From assembly GCA_947649645.1 (NCBI GenBank), contig CANSSP010000013.1, positions 32,731 through 96,730 of the forward strand: a stretch of DNA of 64,000 nucleotides, written 5' to 3'. A program made the position numbers and the translations under genes. Below, one piece after another: positions 56,077 through 64,000 of this stretch (its first letter is position 1; every line of letters starts with the position of its first letter). The notes beneath the pieces are model-generated. The model did no database searches. It had not been told where the DNA came from and was given only the letters and a program-made list of their open reading frames with translations. This DNA comes from an uncultured Roseburia sp. (GTDB taxonomy: Bacteria; Bacillota; Clostridia; Lachnospirales; Lachnospiraceae).

Positions 56077-57528
56077 ATGTACGATATCGCTATCATCGGA
56101 GCAGGCGTCGTCGGCAGCGCCATCGCCAGAGAACTATCCAGATACCAGGCATCCGTCTGTGTCTTTGACCGGGAAGAAGATGTCTGCTGCGGCACCTCCA
56201 AGGCAAACAGCGCCATTATCCACGCCGGATTCGACGCCGCACCGGGTTCGCTGAAAGCAGAACTGAACGTCCGCGGAAATGCCATGATGGATACACTTTC
56301 TGCAGAACTGGATATTCCCTTCCGGCGGAACGGTTCCCTCGTCATCTGCACAAAGGGGCAGGATACGGACGCTCTTTTTCAGCTGCTCGAAAAAGGCGAA
56401 AAAAATAACGTTCCCGGTCTGCGCATCATAGAACGGGAAGAACTCATTGCGCTTGAGCCGCACATCAGCGACGACGCTGCCTGCGCGCTGTACGCTCCGA
56501 CCGGAGGTATCGTCTGTCCCTTTGAAATGACGCAGGCGTTTGCGGAAAACGCCTGCGTCAACGGTGTCTCTTTCTTTCTCAACACAGCAGTGACATCCAT
56601 TTTAAAGCAGCCGGACGGTTATCTGATCGAGACGGTGCACACCGACACAAATCTTCCGGAAACCTTTCCGGCGCGGGTCGTCATCAACGCGGCAGGCGTC
56701 CACGCCGACCATTTTCACAATATGGTCAGTGAAAACAAAATAAAAATCACGGCACGCAAAGGAGAATATTTCCTGCTGGATAAAACAGCAAAAGATCATG
56801 TATCACACACCATATTCCAGCTTCCGTCCAGAATGGGAAAAGGCGTCCTCGTCACACCGACCATACACGGAAATCTTCTTATCGGCCCCACCGCGACAGA
56901 CACAGACGACAAAGAAGCCGTCAACACTACCCTGGACGGGCTCGATACCCTGCGAAGAATGGCTCCCTTAAGCGTAAAAAACCTTCCGATGCGCCAGGTT
57001 ATCACCTCATTCGCCGGTCTGCGCGCCCATGAATCCGGAGACGACTTTATCATCGGTGAGGCCGAAGATGCCGACGGATTTTTTGACGCCGCCGGAATCG
57101 AGTCACCTGGTCTTACCTCCGCTCCGGCAATCGGGCAGAAAATCGCTGAACTTGTACATAAAAAACTCTCCCTTGCCGAAAAAAAAGACTTTCAGCCTGC
57201 CCGCAAAGGAATCCTGCGCCCGGATACCCTGTCTGCCGACGAGCGCAGCCGCCTGATCCTTGCGCATCCGGAATACGGCAGCATCGTCTGCCGCTGTGAA
57301 ATGATCTCTGAGGGAGAGATTATGGACGCCATTCGCCGCCCCCTGGGCGCTCGTTCCTTAGACGGTATCAAACGACGCACCCGCGCCGGAATGGGCCGAT
57401 GCCAGTCGGGCTTCTGTTCCCCCCGCACAATGGAAATCCTGGCACGCGAGGTTCCGATGTCCGTCTTCGACATCACGAAAAGCGGCGTAGGCGGCGCCGT
57501 CTTAAAAGGCGTCGCCAAAGAATTATAA
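56077..57528 (+). CDS. FAD-dependent glycerol-3-phosphate dehydrogenase-like protein with BFD iron-sulfur domain
   Basis: A 483-residue DAO-family oxidoreductase resembling GlpA. FAD binding is by DIAIIGAGVVGSAIARELS; the substrate domain ends AGIESPGLTSAPAIG. The C-terminal BFD-like domain has CRCE and, 32 residues on, CQSGFC, ligands for a 2Fe-2S cluster. It probably oxidises glycerol-3-phosphate anaerobically and passes electrons to the next flavoprotein. AAGGAG lies 7 bases before the ATG. It is the first gene of a four-gene operon ending in GlpP. Confidence 0.88.
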   Translation: MYDIAIIGAGVVGSAIARELSRYQASVCVFDREEDVCCGTSKANSAIIHAGFDAAPGSLKAELNVRGNAMMDTLSAELDIPFRRNGSLVICTKGQDTDALFQLLEKGEKNNVPGLRIIEREELIALEPHISDDAACALYAPTGGIVCPFEMTQAFAENACVNGVSFFLNTAVTSILKQPDGYLIETVHTDTNLPETFPARVVINAAGVHADHFHNMVSENKIKITARKGEYFLLDKTAKDHVSHTIFQLPSRMGKGVLVTPTIHGNLLIGPTATDTDDKEAVNTTLDGLDTLRRMAPLSVKNLPMRQVITSFAGLRAHESGDDFIIGEAEDADGFFDAAGIESPGLTSAPAIGQKIAELVHKKLSLAEKKDFQPARKGILRPDTLSADERSRLILAHPEYGSIVCRCEMISEGEIMDAIRRPLGARSLDGIKRRTRAGMGRCQSGFCSPRTMEILAREVPMSVFDITKSGVGGAVLKGVAKEL

Positions 57529-57570
57529 ACCCGATCCATAAGACCACACGAAAGGAGTCATCTCTTTAAT

Positions 57571-58842
57571 ATGATCTATCATGATTTAGTCATTATCGGC
57601 GGAGGTCCGGCCGGGCTTGCCGCCGCAGTCTCCGCAAAAGACAACGGTATCGACGACATTCTCGTCATTGAACGCGATAAAGAACCTGGCGGCATCTTAA
57701 ACCAGTGCATCCACAACGGCTTCGGTCTGCACACTTTCGGCGAAGAGCTGACCGGGCCCGAATATGCCGCCCGTTTTATCGATCAGGTGCTCTCACGCGG
57801 CATCACATGCAAAAAAAACACCATGGCCGTCGATTTTTCGGTGGAAGAAAACCGGAAAGTCGTCACCGCAATGAACCGGGAGGACGGCGTTTTTCAGATT
57901 TCGGCCGGCGCCGTCATCCTCGCGATGGGCTGCAGGGAGCGCCCCAGAGGCGCCCTGAACATCCCCGGATTCCGCCCTGCCGGCATCTATTCCGCAGGAA
58001 CCGCCCAACGGCTCGTAAACATAGAGGGCCTGATGCCGGGGCGTGAAGTCGTCATCTTAGGCTCCGGCGACATCGGCCTTATCATGGCAAGGCGCATGAC
58101 CTTAGAAGGGGCAAAAGTAAAAGTCGTCGCAGAACTCATGCCCTACTCCGGCGGCCTGAAGCGCAACATCGTACAATGTCTTGACGACTTTAACATCCCC
58201 TTAAAGCTGAGCCATACCGTCATCGATATCGAAGGAAAAAAACGCGTCGAAGCCGTCACGATCGCACAGGTGGACGAAAACGGCAGGCCGGTTCCGGGAA
58301 CCGAAGAGCGCTACACCTGCGACACGCTTCTTCTCTCCTGCGGCCTGATTCCCGAAAATGAACTGAGCCGCAGCGCCGGAATCCACATAAATTCCATCAC
58401 ATCGGGCCCCGTTGTAAGCGACGCCTTAGAGACCAGCGCAGACGGTGTTTTTGCCTGCGGAAATGTACTCCACGTTCACGACCTGGTCGACTATGTATCG
58501 CAGGAAGCCGCAGCAGCCGGAAAAAACGCCGCCCGTTTTCTCCGGAAAAATAAGACGCGACACCAGGAGCAGATCGAGCTTGTGGCAGAAAACGGCGTCC
58601 GCTACACCGTCCCCTCGTTCCTTCGTCCCGCCGAAATGGACGATACCGTGACCGTCCGCTTCCGTGTAGACGGCGTCTACCGCAATCACACCATTACCGT
58701 CTGCTATGACGGCAGACCGGCCGCCAGACGAAAACGCCCCGTCATGGCGCCCGGCGAGATGGAGCAGGTCATTCTGCGCAGAGAGGAGCTTGCCCTCTGT
58801 CCAGACCTGAAACGGATTGCCATCCGGATTGAGAAAGCCTAG
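57571..58842 (+). CDS. NAD(P)/FAD-dependent oxidoreductase of the glp operon
   Basis: A 423-residue flavoprotein of the pyridine-nucleotide-disulfide reductase type. It has a first Rossmann motif GGGPAGLAAAVSA, then EPGGILNQCIHNGFG, GCRERPRGALNIPG, a second Rossmann motif GSGDIGLIMARRM, and FACGNVLHVHDLVDYV near the FAD-binding end. It has no redox CxxC active site. With the GlpA-like and DUF1667 partners it likely forms the membrane-free electron-transfer complex found in Clostridia. AAGGAG precedes the ATG by 12 bases. Confidence 0.87.
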   Translation: MIYHDLVIIGGGPAGLAAAVSAKDNGIDDILVIERDKEPGGILNQCIHNGFGLHTFGEELTGPEYAARFIDQVLSRGITCKKNTMAVDFSVEENRKVVTAMNREDGVFQISAGAVILAMGCRERPRGALNIPGFRPAGIYSAGTAQRLVNIEGLMPGREVVILGSGDIGLIMARRMTLEGAKVKVVAELMPYSGGLKRNIVQCLDDFNIPLKLSHTVIDIEGKKRVEAVTIAQVDENGRPVPGTEERYTCDTLLLSCGLIPENELSRSAGIHINSITSGPVVSDALETSADGVFACGNVLHVHDLVDYVSQEAAAAGKNAARFLRKNKTRHQEQIELVAENGVRYTVPSFLRPAEMDDTVTVRFRVDGVYRNHTITVCYDGRPAARRKRPVMAPGEMEQVILRREELALCPDLKRIAIRIEKA

Positions 58843-58856
58843 AATGGAGGATTACA

Positions 58857-59258
58857 ATGTCAGAAACGTATAAAAAAGAATTAACATGTATCGGCTGTCC
58901 CTTAGGCTGTCCTGTCACTGTCACGCTGCAGGATGCCTCCGGCCACTGTGAAATCATCTCCGTCACCGGAAACACCTGCCCCAAAGGCGATGCCTACGCC
59001 AGAAAAGAAGTCACAAATCCAACGCGTATCGTGACGACGACCGTCCGCGTAACCGACGGCGCCGCGCCGATGGTAAACGTAAAAACAGCCTCGGATATTC
59101 CAAAAGAAAAAATCTCTGACTGTATCGCGGCACTTCGCGGCGTTACTGTCGCCGCCCCCGTAAAAATCGGCGATACGATTCTTAACAATGTCGCAGAAAC
59201 CGGCGTAGCCATTATAGCAGCCGGAAATGTCACAGCCCTGCCGCAGGAAATGAGGTAA
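58857..59258 (+). CDS. DUF1667 protein
   Basis: A 133-residue protein with CIGCPLGC near the N-terminus and CPKG about 45 residues later, four cysteines that may hold an iron-sulfur cluster, followed by the DUF1667 body (YARKEVTNPTRIVTTTVRV). This family nearly always follows GlpA/GlpB-like flavoproteins, so it is probably a third subunit. TGGAGG precedes the ATG by 7 bases. Confidence 0.88.
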   Translation: MSETYKKELTCIGCPLGCPVTVTLQDASGHCEIISVTGNTCPKGDAYARKEVTNPTRIVTTTVRVTDGAAPMVNVKTASDIPKEKISDCIAALRGVTVAAPVKIGDTILNNVAETGVAIIAAGNVTALPQEMR

Positions 59259-59261
59259 CGT

Positions 59262-59828
59262 ATGAGGAAGGAGTTTATGGAAGCCCTGGAAGATTCGCCC
59301 GTTGTCGCCGCCATCAAAGACGATGACGGACTAAAAAAATGTCTCTCCTGCGACAGCCGTATCGTATTTATCCTCTACGGCGATATCGTAACCATCCCCG
59401 ATATCGTGACTGCCGTAAAAGCCTCCGGAAAAACAGCCATGGTTCACTTAGATCTCATCCAGGGCCTGAGTTCCAGGGAAATCGCGGCAGACTTTCTGAA
59501 AAAATATACCCAGGCAGACGGCATTATCACGACAAAACCCGCGCTCATCAGACGTGCGCGGGAACTGGAGCTCTATACCATCCTGCGCCTGTTCGTCATC
59601 GATTCGATGGCCTACGAAACGATCGACCCTCTGATCAGAAGCGCCCGGCCCGATTTTATCGAGATCCTCCCCGCCATGATGCCAAAAATTGTCCGTAAAA
59701 TCGTCCGGCTCTCCCCGGTTCCCGTAATCGCGGGAGGGCTTGTCAGCGACAAGGAAGATGTCATGGCACTTCTGGACGCCGGTGTGACGAGCATATCCTC
59801 GACAAATGAAAAAGTATGGTTTCTGTAA
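59262..59828 (+). CDS. glpP: Glycerol-3-phosphate responsive antiterminator GlpP
   Basis: A 188-residue TIM-barrel-like RNA-binding regulator. It has SPVVAAIKDDDGLKKCL, FILYGDIVTIPDIV, MVHLDLIQGLSSREIAADFL, ADGIITTKPALIRRA, RPDFIEILPAMMPKIV and PVIAGGLVSDKEDV, which together are the GlpP signature. It binds glycerol-3-phosphate and lets RNA polymerase pass a leader terminator, here most likely that at 55910. The ATG lies 3 bases after the DUF1667 stop. An internal ATG five codons on, right after AAGGAG, is an alternative start. Confidence 0.92.
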   Translation: MRKEFMEALEDSPVVAAIKDDDGLKKCLSCDSRIVFILYGDIVTIPDIVTAVKASGKTAMVHLDLIQGLSSREIAADFLKKYTQADGIITTKPALIRRARELELYTILRLFVIDSMAYETIDPLIRSARPDFIEILPAMMPKIVRKIVRLSPVPVIAGGLVSDKEDVMALLDAGVTSISSTNEKVWFL

Positions 59829-59853
59829 TACGGAATAACCGGCTATCAGAATA

Positions 59854-59890
59854 GGAAAACCCCGGAAACACACAGTTTCCGGGGTTTTCC
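59854..59890 (+). terminator. Terminator of the glp operon
   Basis: A 16-bp perfect stem (GGAAAACCCCGGAAAC and its complement) with loop ACACA. The T run is inside the stem only. Confidence 0.75.
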
Positions 59891-59904
59891 CGAGGAGTTT
59901 AGTT

Positions 59905-60006
59905 ATGAAAATGTTAATCTTTATAAAGGAAACAATCTCGAAAGCCATTGCCGGAAACACAGCCTTTATTCCACGTCCCGGCTCCTTCCAGGCATCTTCC
60001 CCCTGA
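59905..60006 (+). CDS. Possible small peptide gene, 33 residues
   Basis: It begins MKMLIFIKETISKAIAG and ends in a Pro/Ser-rich tail. GAGGAG lies 7 bases before the ATG, as good as any site in the window. It follows the operon terminator directly, so expression would need read-through or a new promoter. No family is recognised. The rest of the gap to murI (60007-60140) shows nothing. Confidence 0.35.
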   Translation: MKMLIFIKETISKAIAGNTAFIPRPGSFQASSP

Positions 60007-60140
60007 TTTGAAAAACGTCTGGCTCTTTCGATGTGATAAGTATACGAAAGAAATATGTACGGAGTGTGTCAATTTTCGAAAAGCTTTCTAAAAAAACATT
60101 CCGGACAATTTAGATTTCTTTAATATTTCATTATTTTTCT

Positions 60141-60914
60141 TTATATTTCCAGAAGAAAGCGCCCGAGCCTTCTGATCTCCTCCGTGCCGAGACTGTTTTC
60201 AATCGTGACACTCCCACGTTCTTCCGACTCCGTGAGCAGACCGCACTCCGCCAGGCGGCGTTTTGTCTCCCTGGCCGTCCCTTTTCCACCGTCAAACACC
60301 GCTGTACTGCCCCCGAGCATCTTCTGTATGACCGGCCTGACAAAAGAGTAATGTGTACACCCCAGAACGACACAGTCCACCGGCCTGTTGAGATACCTGC
60401 GAAACAAACTGCCCAGAAACGTCTCAATCCCGGGACCGCTGAGCTCCCCGCGCTCCACAAACTCCATCAGCCCCGGGCAGGGCATCGGTATAATCACGGC
60501 GTCCTCCTCATATTTCATCATCAGCTGATGAAACTTTTCTTCCCGCAGGGTCATCGGCGTCGCCATTACAAGGACGCGCGGATGTGCCTTCGACAATACC
60601 GCCGGTTTTAACGCGGGCTCAATCCCGACCACCGGCATATATGGATATCGGTTCCGCAGAATCTGTATCGCCGCACTTGTCGCGGTATTACAGGCCACCA
60701 CAAGTGCCTTCGCGCCTCTCGACAACAGATATTCCGCACTCGCACAGGCAAGCCTTTGTACTTCGCCAGGCGCCTTCGTCCCGTACGGCGCATTTCTGGA
60801 ATCTCCAAAAAAAATATAATCTTCCCCCGGCATCAGCGCCACCAGTTCCCGCAGCACACTGATTCCGCCGACACCGGAATCAAAAATACCGATCGGATAC
60901 CTCTTCTTATCCAT
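60141..60914 (-). CDS. murI: Glutamate racemase
   Basis: Makes D-glutamate for peptidoglycan. It has IGIFDSGVGGISVLRELV near the start, the first catalytic Cys in VVACNTATSAA and the second in CVVLGCTHYSFV. The 257-residue length is normal. GGAGG lies 5 bases before ATG 60914; the frame extends four codons further into the ribosome site. Confidence 0.95.
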   Translation of the reverse strand: MDKKRYPIGIFDSGVGGISVLRELVALMPGEDYIFFGDSRNAPYGTKAPGEVQRLACASAEYLLSRGAKALVVACNTATSAAIQILRNRYPYMPVVGIEPALKPAVLSKAHPRVLVMATPMTLREEKFHQLMMKYEEDAVIIPMPCPGLMEFVERGELSGPGIETFLGSLFRRYLNRPVDCVVLGCTHYSFVRPVIQKMLGGSTAVFDGGKGTARETKRRLAECGLLTESEERGSVTIENSLGTEEIRRLGRFLLEI

Positions 60915-61050
60915 AAAGACCTCCATTTTCAGCCATCATTTTCATTTTTTCCCATGGACAGAATTTTATACCTTCCTACTTTTTTCTTTTCATACCAGGA
61001 CTTTCGTGCTATAATGGAAAAAGACAAATTCATCATAGGAGGTGTTTTAC

Positions 61051-61458
61051 ATGGAACCAAATAACCTTTTTGGTAACTATCACTACTGCGAATTGTGCAG
61101 ACGCCCCTTGCCCTCTACATACACTGAAACTGTCTGCCCCGCCTGCCAGAACCATAAGCTTTTCTCTGAGGTAAAAGAATTTATCCGGGAGAATGACGTG
61201 ACAGAATACGATGTCGCGGAAGAGTTTAACATTCCACGCCAACAGGTCAAACAGTGGATCAAGGAAGGCCGGATTGAATACAAAGATGACCGTCTCAACA
61301 CACATATTACAGGAAAGTGCCAGAACTGCGGCACCTCCATCCTTTTTGGCAGCCTCTGCTCCAGGTGTCTCAAACAATCCGGAATGTCCGGACACGGCAA
61401 AGCCCAGCAGAATGAGGATAACCGCATGCGCTTTCTCGAGGAAGGGAAAAAATCCTGA
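61051..61458 (+). CDS. Zinc-ribbon/HTH protein of the YvyF (flagellar operon) type
   Basis: A 135-residue protein: an N-terminal zinc ribbon (CELC ... CPACQ), a central helix-turn-helix (VTEYDVAEEFNIPRQQVKQWIKEGRIEY), a second zinc ribbon (CQNCG ... CSRC) and a charged tail. The plan resembles YvyF/TIGR03826 proteins near Bacillus flagellar genes, here without flagellar neighbours. AGGAGG precedes ATG 61051 by 8 bases. A strong terminator follows. Confidence 0.72.
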   Translation: MEPNNLFGNYHYCELCRRPLPSTYTETVCPACQNHKLFSEVKEFIRENDVTEYDVAEEFNIPRQQVKQWIKEGRIEYKDDRLNTHITGKCQNCGTSILFGSLCSRCLKQSGMSGHGKAQQNEDNRMRFLEEGKKS

Positions 61459-61483
61459 TGATGCCTCCCTCAAAGGAAAAAGC

Positions 61484-61530
61484 AAGTGCCTCAAATTAGT
61501 TCCTGTCGGCTAATTTGCAGGCACTTTTTT
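61484..61530. terminator. Terminator between the zinc-ribbon gene and the suf pair
   Basis: AAGTGCCTCAAATTAG pairs with CTAATTTGCAGGCACTT (one bulge), followed by six T on the plus strand. Convergent genes end on both sides. Confidence 0.85.
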
Positions 61531-62447
61531 CATTTCAGAAATCCATTGATAATCTGCTCTTCTGCTTCTTTTTCATCGAGCCCAAGCGTCATCAGCTTAA
61601 TCAGCTGTTCTCCCGCTATCTTTCCGATCGCCGCCTCGTGAATCAGATTCGCGTCGATATCATTCGCCGTCAGCTGCGGGCTGGCCGTCACACACGCCTC
61701 GTCCATAATGATCGCATCGCACTCACTGTGGCCGGCGCAGGCCGCATTTCCGTTGATCACGGAAAAAAACTCCTGTCTGGATTTCTCTTTTGCGACAGAA
61801 CGGGAAATCAGATTCACACGTGAATCTCTGCCGTTCATGTCGACGGAAAAGTCTGTCCTGGCGTACTGCTTCCCGTGCGTCATAATCTTTTCGCGAATCT
61901 CCAGCGACGCACCCTCCGCCAGCTCGCCCTTCGTCACCCTGACCGTCGAGTCGATCCCCTTAATCTGGGTCGTCTCCATCTCCATATGCGCCCCTTCTTT
62001 TAAATGAACCACTGTCTGTGGATTCATGACATTGGCTCCATTCCCGTCTCCTTCACCATAGTGACGCTCCACATAGCACACCCTGGCATTTTTTTCGAGA
62101 TAAAACGTGTGGATGCCCTCATGTTTCGAAGTGTCCACGCCACAGTTGTGAATGCCGCATCCCGCCACGATCGTGACATCGGCGCCTTCACCGATAAAAA
62201 AATCGTTATATACACTCTCCTGTATCCCGCTTTTGCTCAGCAAAACCGGAATATGAACACTCTCGTTTACCGTTCCCGGTTTTATAATAATATCAATTCC
62301 ATCCTTATCCGTTTTGGATACAATGTCGATATTGGCCGTCGTATTCCGGCCCATCTTTTCTCCGTCGGCACGGATGTTATAGGCGCCTTCCGGTACCTCG
62401 TGCAGCCCCGCAACCTGCTCCAGCAGATTTTTCTGTATCAGATCCAT
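61530..62447 (-). CDS. SufB/SufD-family iron-sulfur assembly protein (SmsB-like)
   Basis: A 305-residue scaffold protein, much shorter than SufB (about 470-490). It has the beta-helix core and the conserved end: HSECDAIIMDEACVTASPQ, then IHEAAIGKIAGEQLIKLMTLGLDEKEAEEQIINGF. The Cys of SECDA aligns with the essential Cys of E. coli SufB and the His of HEA is kept. With the adjacent SufC-like ATPase and no SufD, SufS or SufU next to it, it matches the two-gene SUF-like minimal system (SMS). GGAGGG precedes the ATG. Confidence 0.87.
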   Translation of the reverse strand: MDLIQKNLLEQVAGLHEVPEGAYNIRADGEKMGRNTTANIDIVSKTDKDGIDIIIKPGTVNESVHIPVLLSKSGIQESVYNDFFIGEGADVTIVAGCGIHNCGVDTSKHEGIHTFYLEKNARVCYVERHYGEGDGNGANVMNPQTVVHLKEGAHMEMETTQIKGIDSTVRVTKGELAEGASLEIREKIMTHGKQYARTDFSVDMNGRDSRVNLISRSVAKEKSRQEFFSVINGNAACAGHSECDAIIMDEACVTASPQLTANDIDANLIHEAAIGKIAGEQLIKLMTLGLDEKEAEEQIINGFLK

Positions 62448-62463
62448 CGCAATCTCTGCCCTC

Positions 62464-63186
62464 CTATATCTTATCCGTCAGCGTCGGGCATGCCTCCGCC
62501 GTGTGAAGCAGCTCCGGGAGAACCTCCGCCCTGGTACCGACTGTTCTGACCTGCCCGTCCGCAATCACGATAATCTTGTCCGCAATATCGAGAATGCGCT
62601 CCTGGTGGGAAATAATCAGAATCGTGCCGTTGATTTCCCTGCGCATTTTCTCAAACACCCTGATCAGGCTCTGAAAACTCCACAGATCAATTCCCGCCTC
62701 CGGCTCATCGAAGATCGAAAGCTTCGTGCCGCGCGCGATAATCATCGCAATTTCAATCCGCTTCAGCTCGCCGCCCGAAAGGCTTCCGTTCATCTCGCGG
62801 TCCACGTACTCCCTGGCACACAGACCCACTTCCGAGAGAATCTCACAGATCTCGGAAACTGTCATCTTCTTTCCGGCCGCGATCGCAATCAGATCCTTGA
62901 CCGTCAGCCCTTTAAACTGTACCGGCTGCTGAAACGCATAACTGACGCCGCGCCGCGCCCGCTCCGTGACCGGATACCCTGTGATATCCTCCCCGTCCAG
63001 AAGAATCTGCCCACTGGAAGGCATCAGTATACCTGCGATCATCTTTGCAAGCGTCGACTTTCCACCTCCGTTCGGCCCCGTCACAGCCACAAAATGACCG
63101 TCGATCGTGAGACTGATGTCTTTTAAAATCTCTCTGTTGTCGCTGCTGTCATCCACCTCATAAGTGATATGTTTTAGTTCTAACAT
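62464..63186 (-). CDS. sufC: SufC-like ABC ATPase (SmsC)
   Basis: A 240-residue ATPase that drives the SufB-like scaffold. It has Walker A TGPNGGGKSTLAK, a Q-loop in YAFQQPVQFKG, the signature NGSLSGGELKRIEIA, Walker B LSIFDEPEAGID and switch His in LIISHQERIL. SufC proteins carry the variant EAGID D-loop seen here. GGAGG precedes the ATG. The scaffold gene follows 16 bases later. Confidence 0.92.
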   Translation of the reverse strand: MLELKHITYEVDDSSDNREILKDISLTIDGHFVAVTGPNGGGKSTLAKMIAGILMPSSGQILLDGEDITGYPVTERARRGVSYAFQQPVQFKGLTVKDLIAIAAGKKMTVSEICEILSEVGLCAREYVDREMNGSLSGGELKRIEIAMIIARGTKLSIFDEPEAGIDLWSFQSLIRVFEKMRREINGTILIISHQERILDIADKIIVIADGQVRTVGTRAEVLPELLHTAEACPTLTDKI

Positions 63187-63206
63187 GTATACCTCCGTGT
63201 ATCTCT

Positions 63207-63701
63207 CTACCTGATCACCACACGCGGATATTTAATCATTATCGCATTCAGCATATCCTCGTCCGGCTCAAACTCATAGCGGCTGATCCCCTTATCCGCT
63301 TTGCAGATGAGATCATACACCTTCGCATCCACTGCCTTTGACGTCAGGCTCTTACAGGGAACATTGCTGTCGTTCTCATATTTTGTCACACTCCGGTCCC
63401 CTTTGGGCGCAATCAGTATGACGTCGTCCATCTCGATCTGCGCGATGGATTTTCTTCTGCGCTTCGCTCTGATTTTTGCAAAGCGAAGATCTCCGTCATA
63501 ATAGGTATATTCAAACTCAATCTCGGAGAGAAACGTCTGAAAATACCAGATCGCCGCAAACAAAACCGCCGGTATGGTAAAAATCACCGGCGCACCGATC
63601 GCCAGGATGAACATCACGCACGCCAGCACAAACCAGACAATATCCAGAATCTTTTTGTTTCCTCCGCTTTTTCTGGGTACAATCACTAATACTTCCCTCA
63701 T
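63207..63701 (-). CDS. Membrane protein, possibly DUF6106 family
   Basis: A 164-residue protein: a short basic N-terminus (REVLVIVPRKSGGNKK), two hydrophobic segments (LDIVWFVLACVMFILAIGAP and FTIPAVLFAAIWYF), then a cytoplasmic beta-rich domain (EFEYTYYDGDLRFAKIRAKRRRKSI, abbreviated) ending KYPRVVIR. I recall this as the Lachnospiraceae family DUF6106, with moderate certainty. Function is unknown. GGAGG lies 9 bases before ATG 63701. It probably starts the operon with the sufC-like gene, 20 bases on. Confidence 0.65.
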   Translation of the reverse strand: MREVLVIVPRKSGGNKKILDIVWFVLACVMFILAIGAPVIFTIPAVLFAAIWYFQTFLSEIEFEYTYYDGDLRFAKIRAKRRRKSIAQIEMDDVILIAPKGDRSVTKYENDSNVPCKSLTSKAVDAKVYDLICKADKGISRYEFEPDEDMLNAIMIKYPRVVIR

Positions 63702-63826
63702 ATCATCAATCCTCCACACACTTTCTGAATTGCATTCTATTTTGTCCGTCAGCTTCTTATTTTATCATGTATTGCTGCCGTAGAAAAGCCTTTTTCCAAA
63801 ATTTTATATGTTTTGAAATTTTTTTA

Positions 63827-63855
63827 TTGACAACATCGCTTTCATCCTGTAAAAT
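63827..63855 (+). promoter_or_regulatory. Promoter of the tRNA cluster
   Basis: TTGACA, 17 bases, TAAAAT, 17 bases before the tRNA-Phe gene. Confidence 0.8.
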
Positions 63856-63872
63856 AAATTTTGCTTTGAGTT

Positions 63873-63945
<73 letters not shown>

Positions 63946-63949
63946 TTAT

Positions 63950-64000
63950 GCGGGTGTAGTTCAATGGTAGAACACCAGCCTTCCAAGCTGGATACGTGGG
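63950..64000 (+). tRNA. tRNA-Gly (anticodon TCC), cut by the window end
   Basis: It begins GCGGGTG-TA-GTTC with D arm AATGGTA-GAAC, and anticodon arm CCAGC-CTTCCAA-GCTGG with anticodon TCC. The T arm and 3' acceptor lie beyond the window. It starts 4 bases after tRNA-Phe, so both come from one transcript. Confidence 0.92.

Overview
The window looks like chromosomal DNA of a spore-forming, butyrate-producing member of the Lachnospiraceae (Clostridia). The signs are a butyryl-CoA:acetate CoA-transferase-like gene, a type III glutamine synthetase, a CotS-type spore coat kinase, the conserved uvrC-hprK-murB-rapZ-whiA order, a DUF4250 gene, a two-gene SUF-like Fe-S locus, SAM riboswitch control of metK and GlpP antitermination. 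I see no phage, insertion sequence or CRISPR array. The species cannot be fixed from the sequence alone.

Layout. 1-9.3 kb (minus strand): a truncated phospho-sugar mutase, a PEGA lipoprotein, a CotS-like kinase, cca, proS, an RluA-type pseudouridine synthase and an OmpR-type two-component pair. 9.4-13.4 kb (plus): promoter, SAM riboswitch and metK, then the CoA-transferase, followed one base later by an unusual protein with a CsoR-like domain fused to its C-terminus. 13.4-20 kb: a diguanylate cyclase, an LTA-synthase-like sulfatase with an extra C-terminal domain, two overlapping tiny membrane proteins and a chemoreceptor. 20-25.8 kb: two tandem secreted beta-helix proteins whose last 700 bp before the final codons appear identical. 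25.8-28.2 kb: a LytTR/GHKL two-component pair. 28.5-35.5 kb: a class A penicillin-binding protein, a degenerate receiver protein, glnN with a structured leader, and fba.

35.6-45.8 kb is a housekeeping block on the minus strand: lipid kinase, whiA, rapZ, murB, M18 aminopeptidase, hprK, uvrC and ftsH. pyrG follows on the plus strand. 48.6-55.7 kb reads as one minus-strand sucrose operon: Crh-like protein, fructokinase, HAD phosphatase, HPr, amylosucrase, LacI regulator, WYL regulator and a DUF45 peptidase. A perfect match to the CcpA cre consensus lies in front of it. The two HPr-like proteins have complementary losses: one keeps Ser46 and lacks His15, the other keeps His15 and has Arg at position 46. 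This is the most interesting arrangement in the window.

56-59.9 kb is a glycerol-3-phosphate oxidation operon (two FAD proteins, DUF1667, GlpP) behind an intrinsic terminator in its leader, which GlpP probably controls. The end holds a small leaderless gene, murI, a zinc-ribbon/HTH protein, a SufC/SufB-like pair, a membrane protein and two tRNA genes (Phe, and Gly cut by the window edge).

Start codons were chosen by ribosome-binding site and family N-terminus, so several are internal to the longest open frame. All functions are by inspection; no database search was run.
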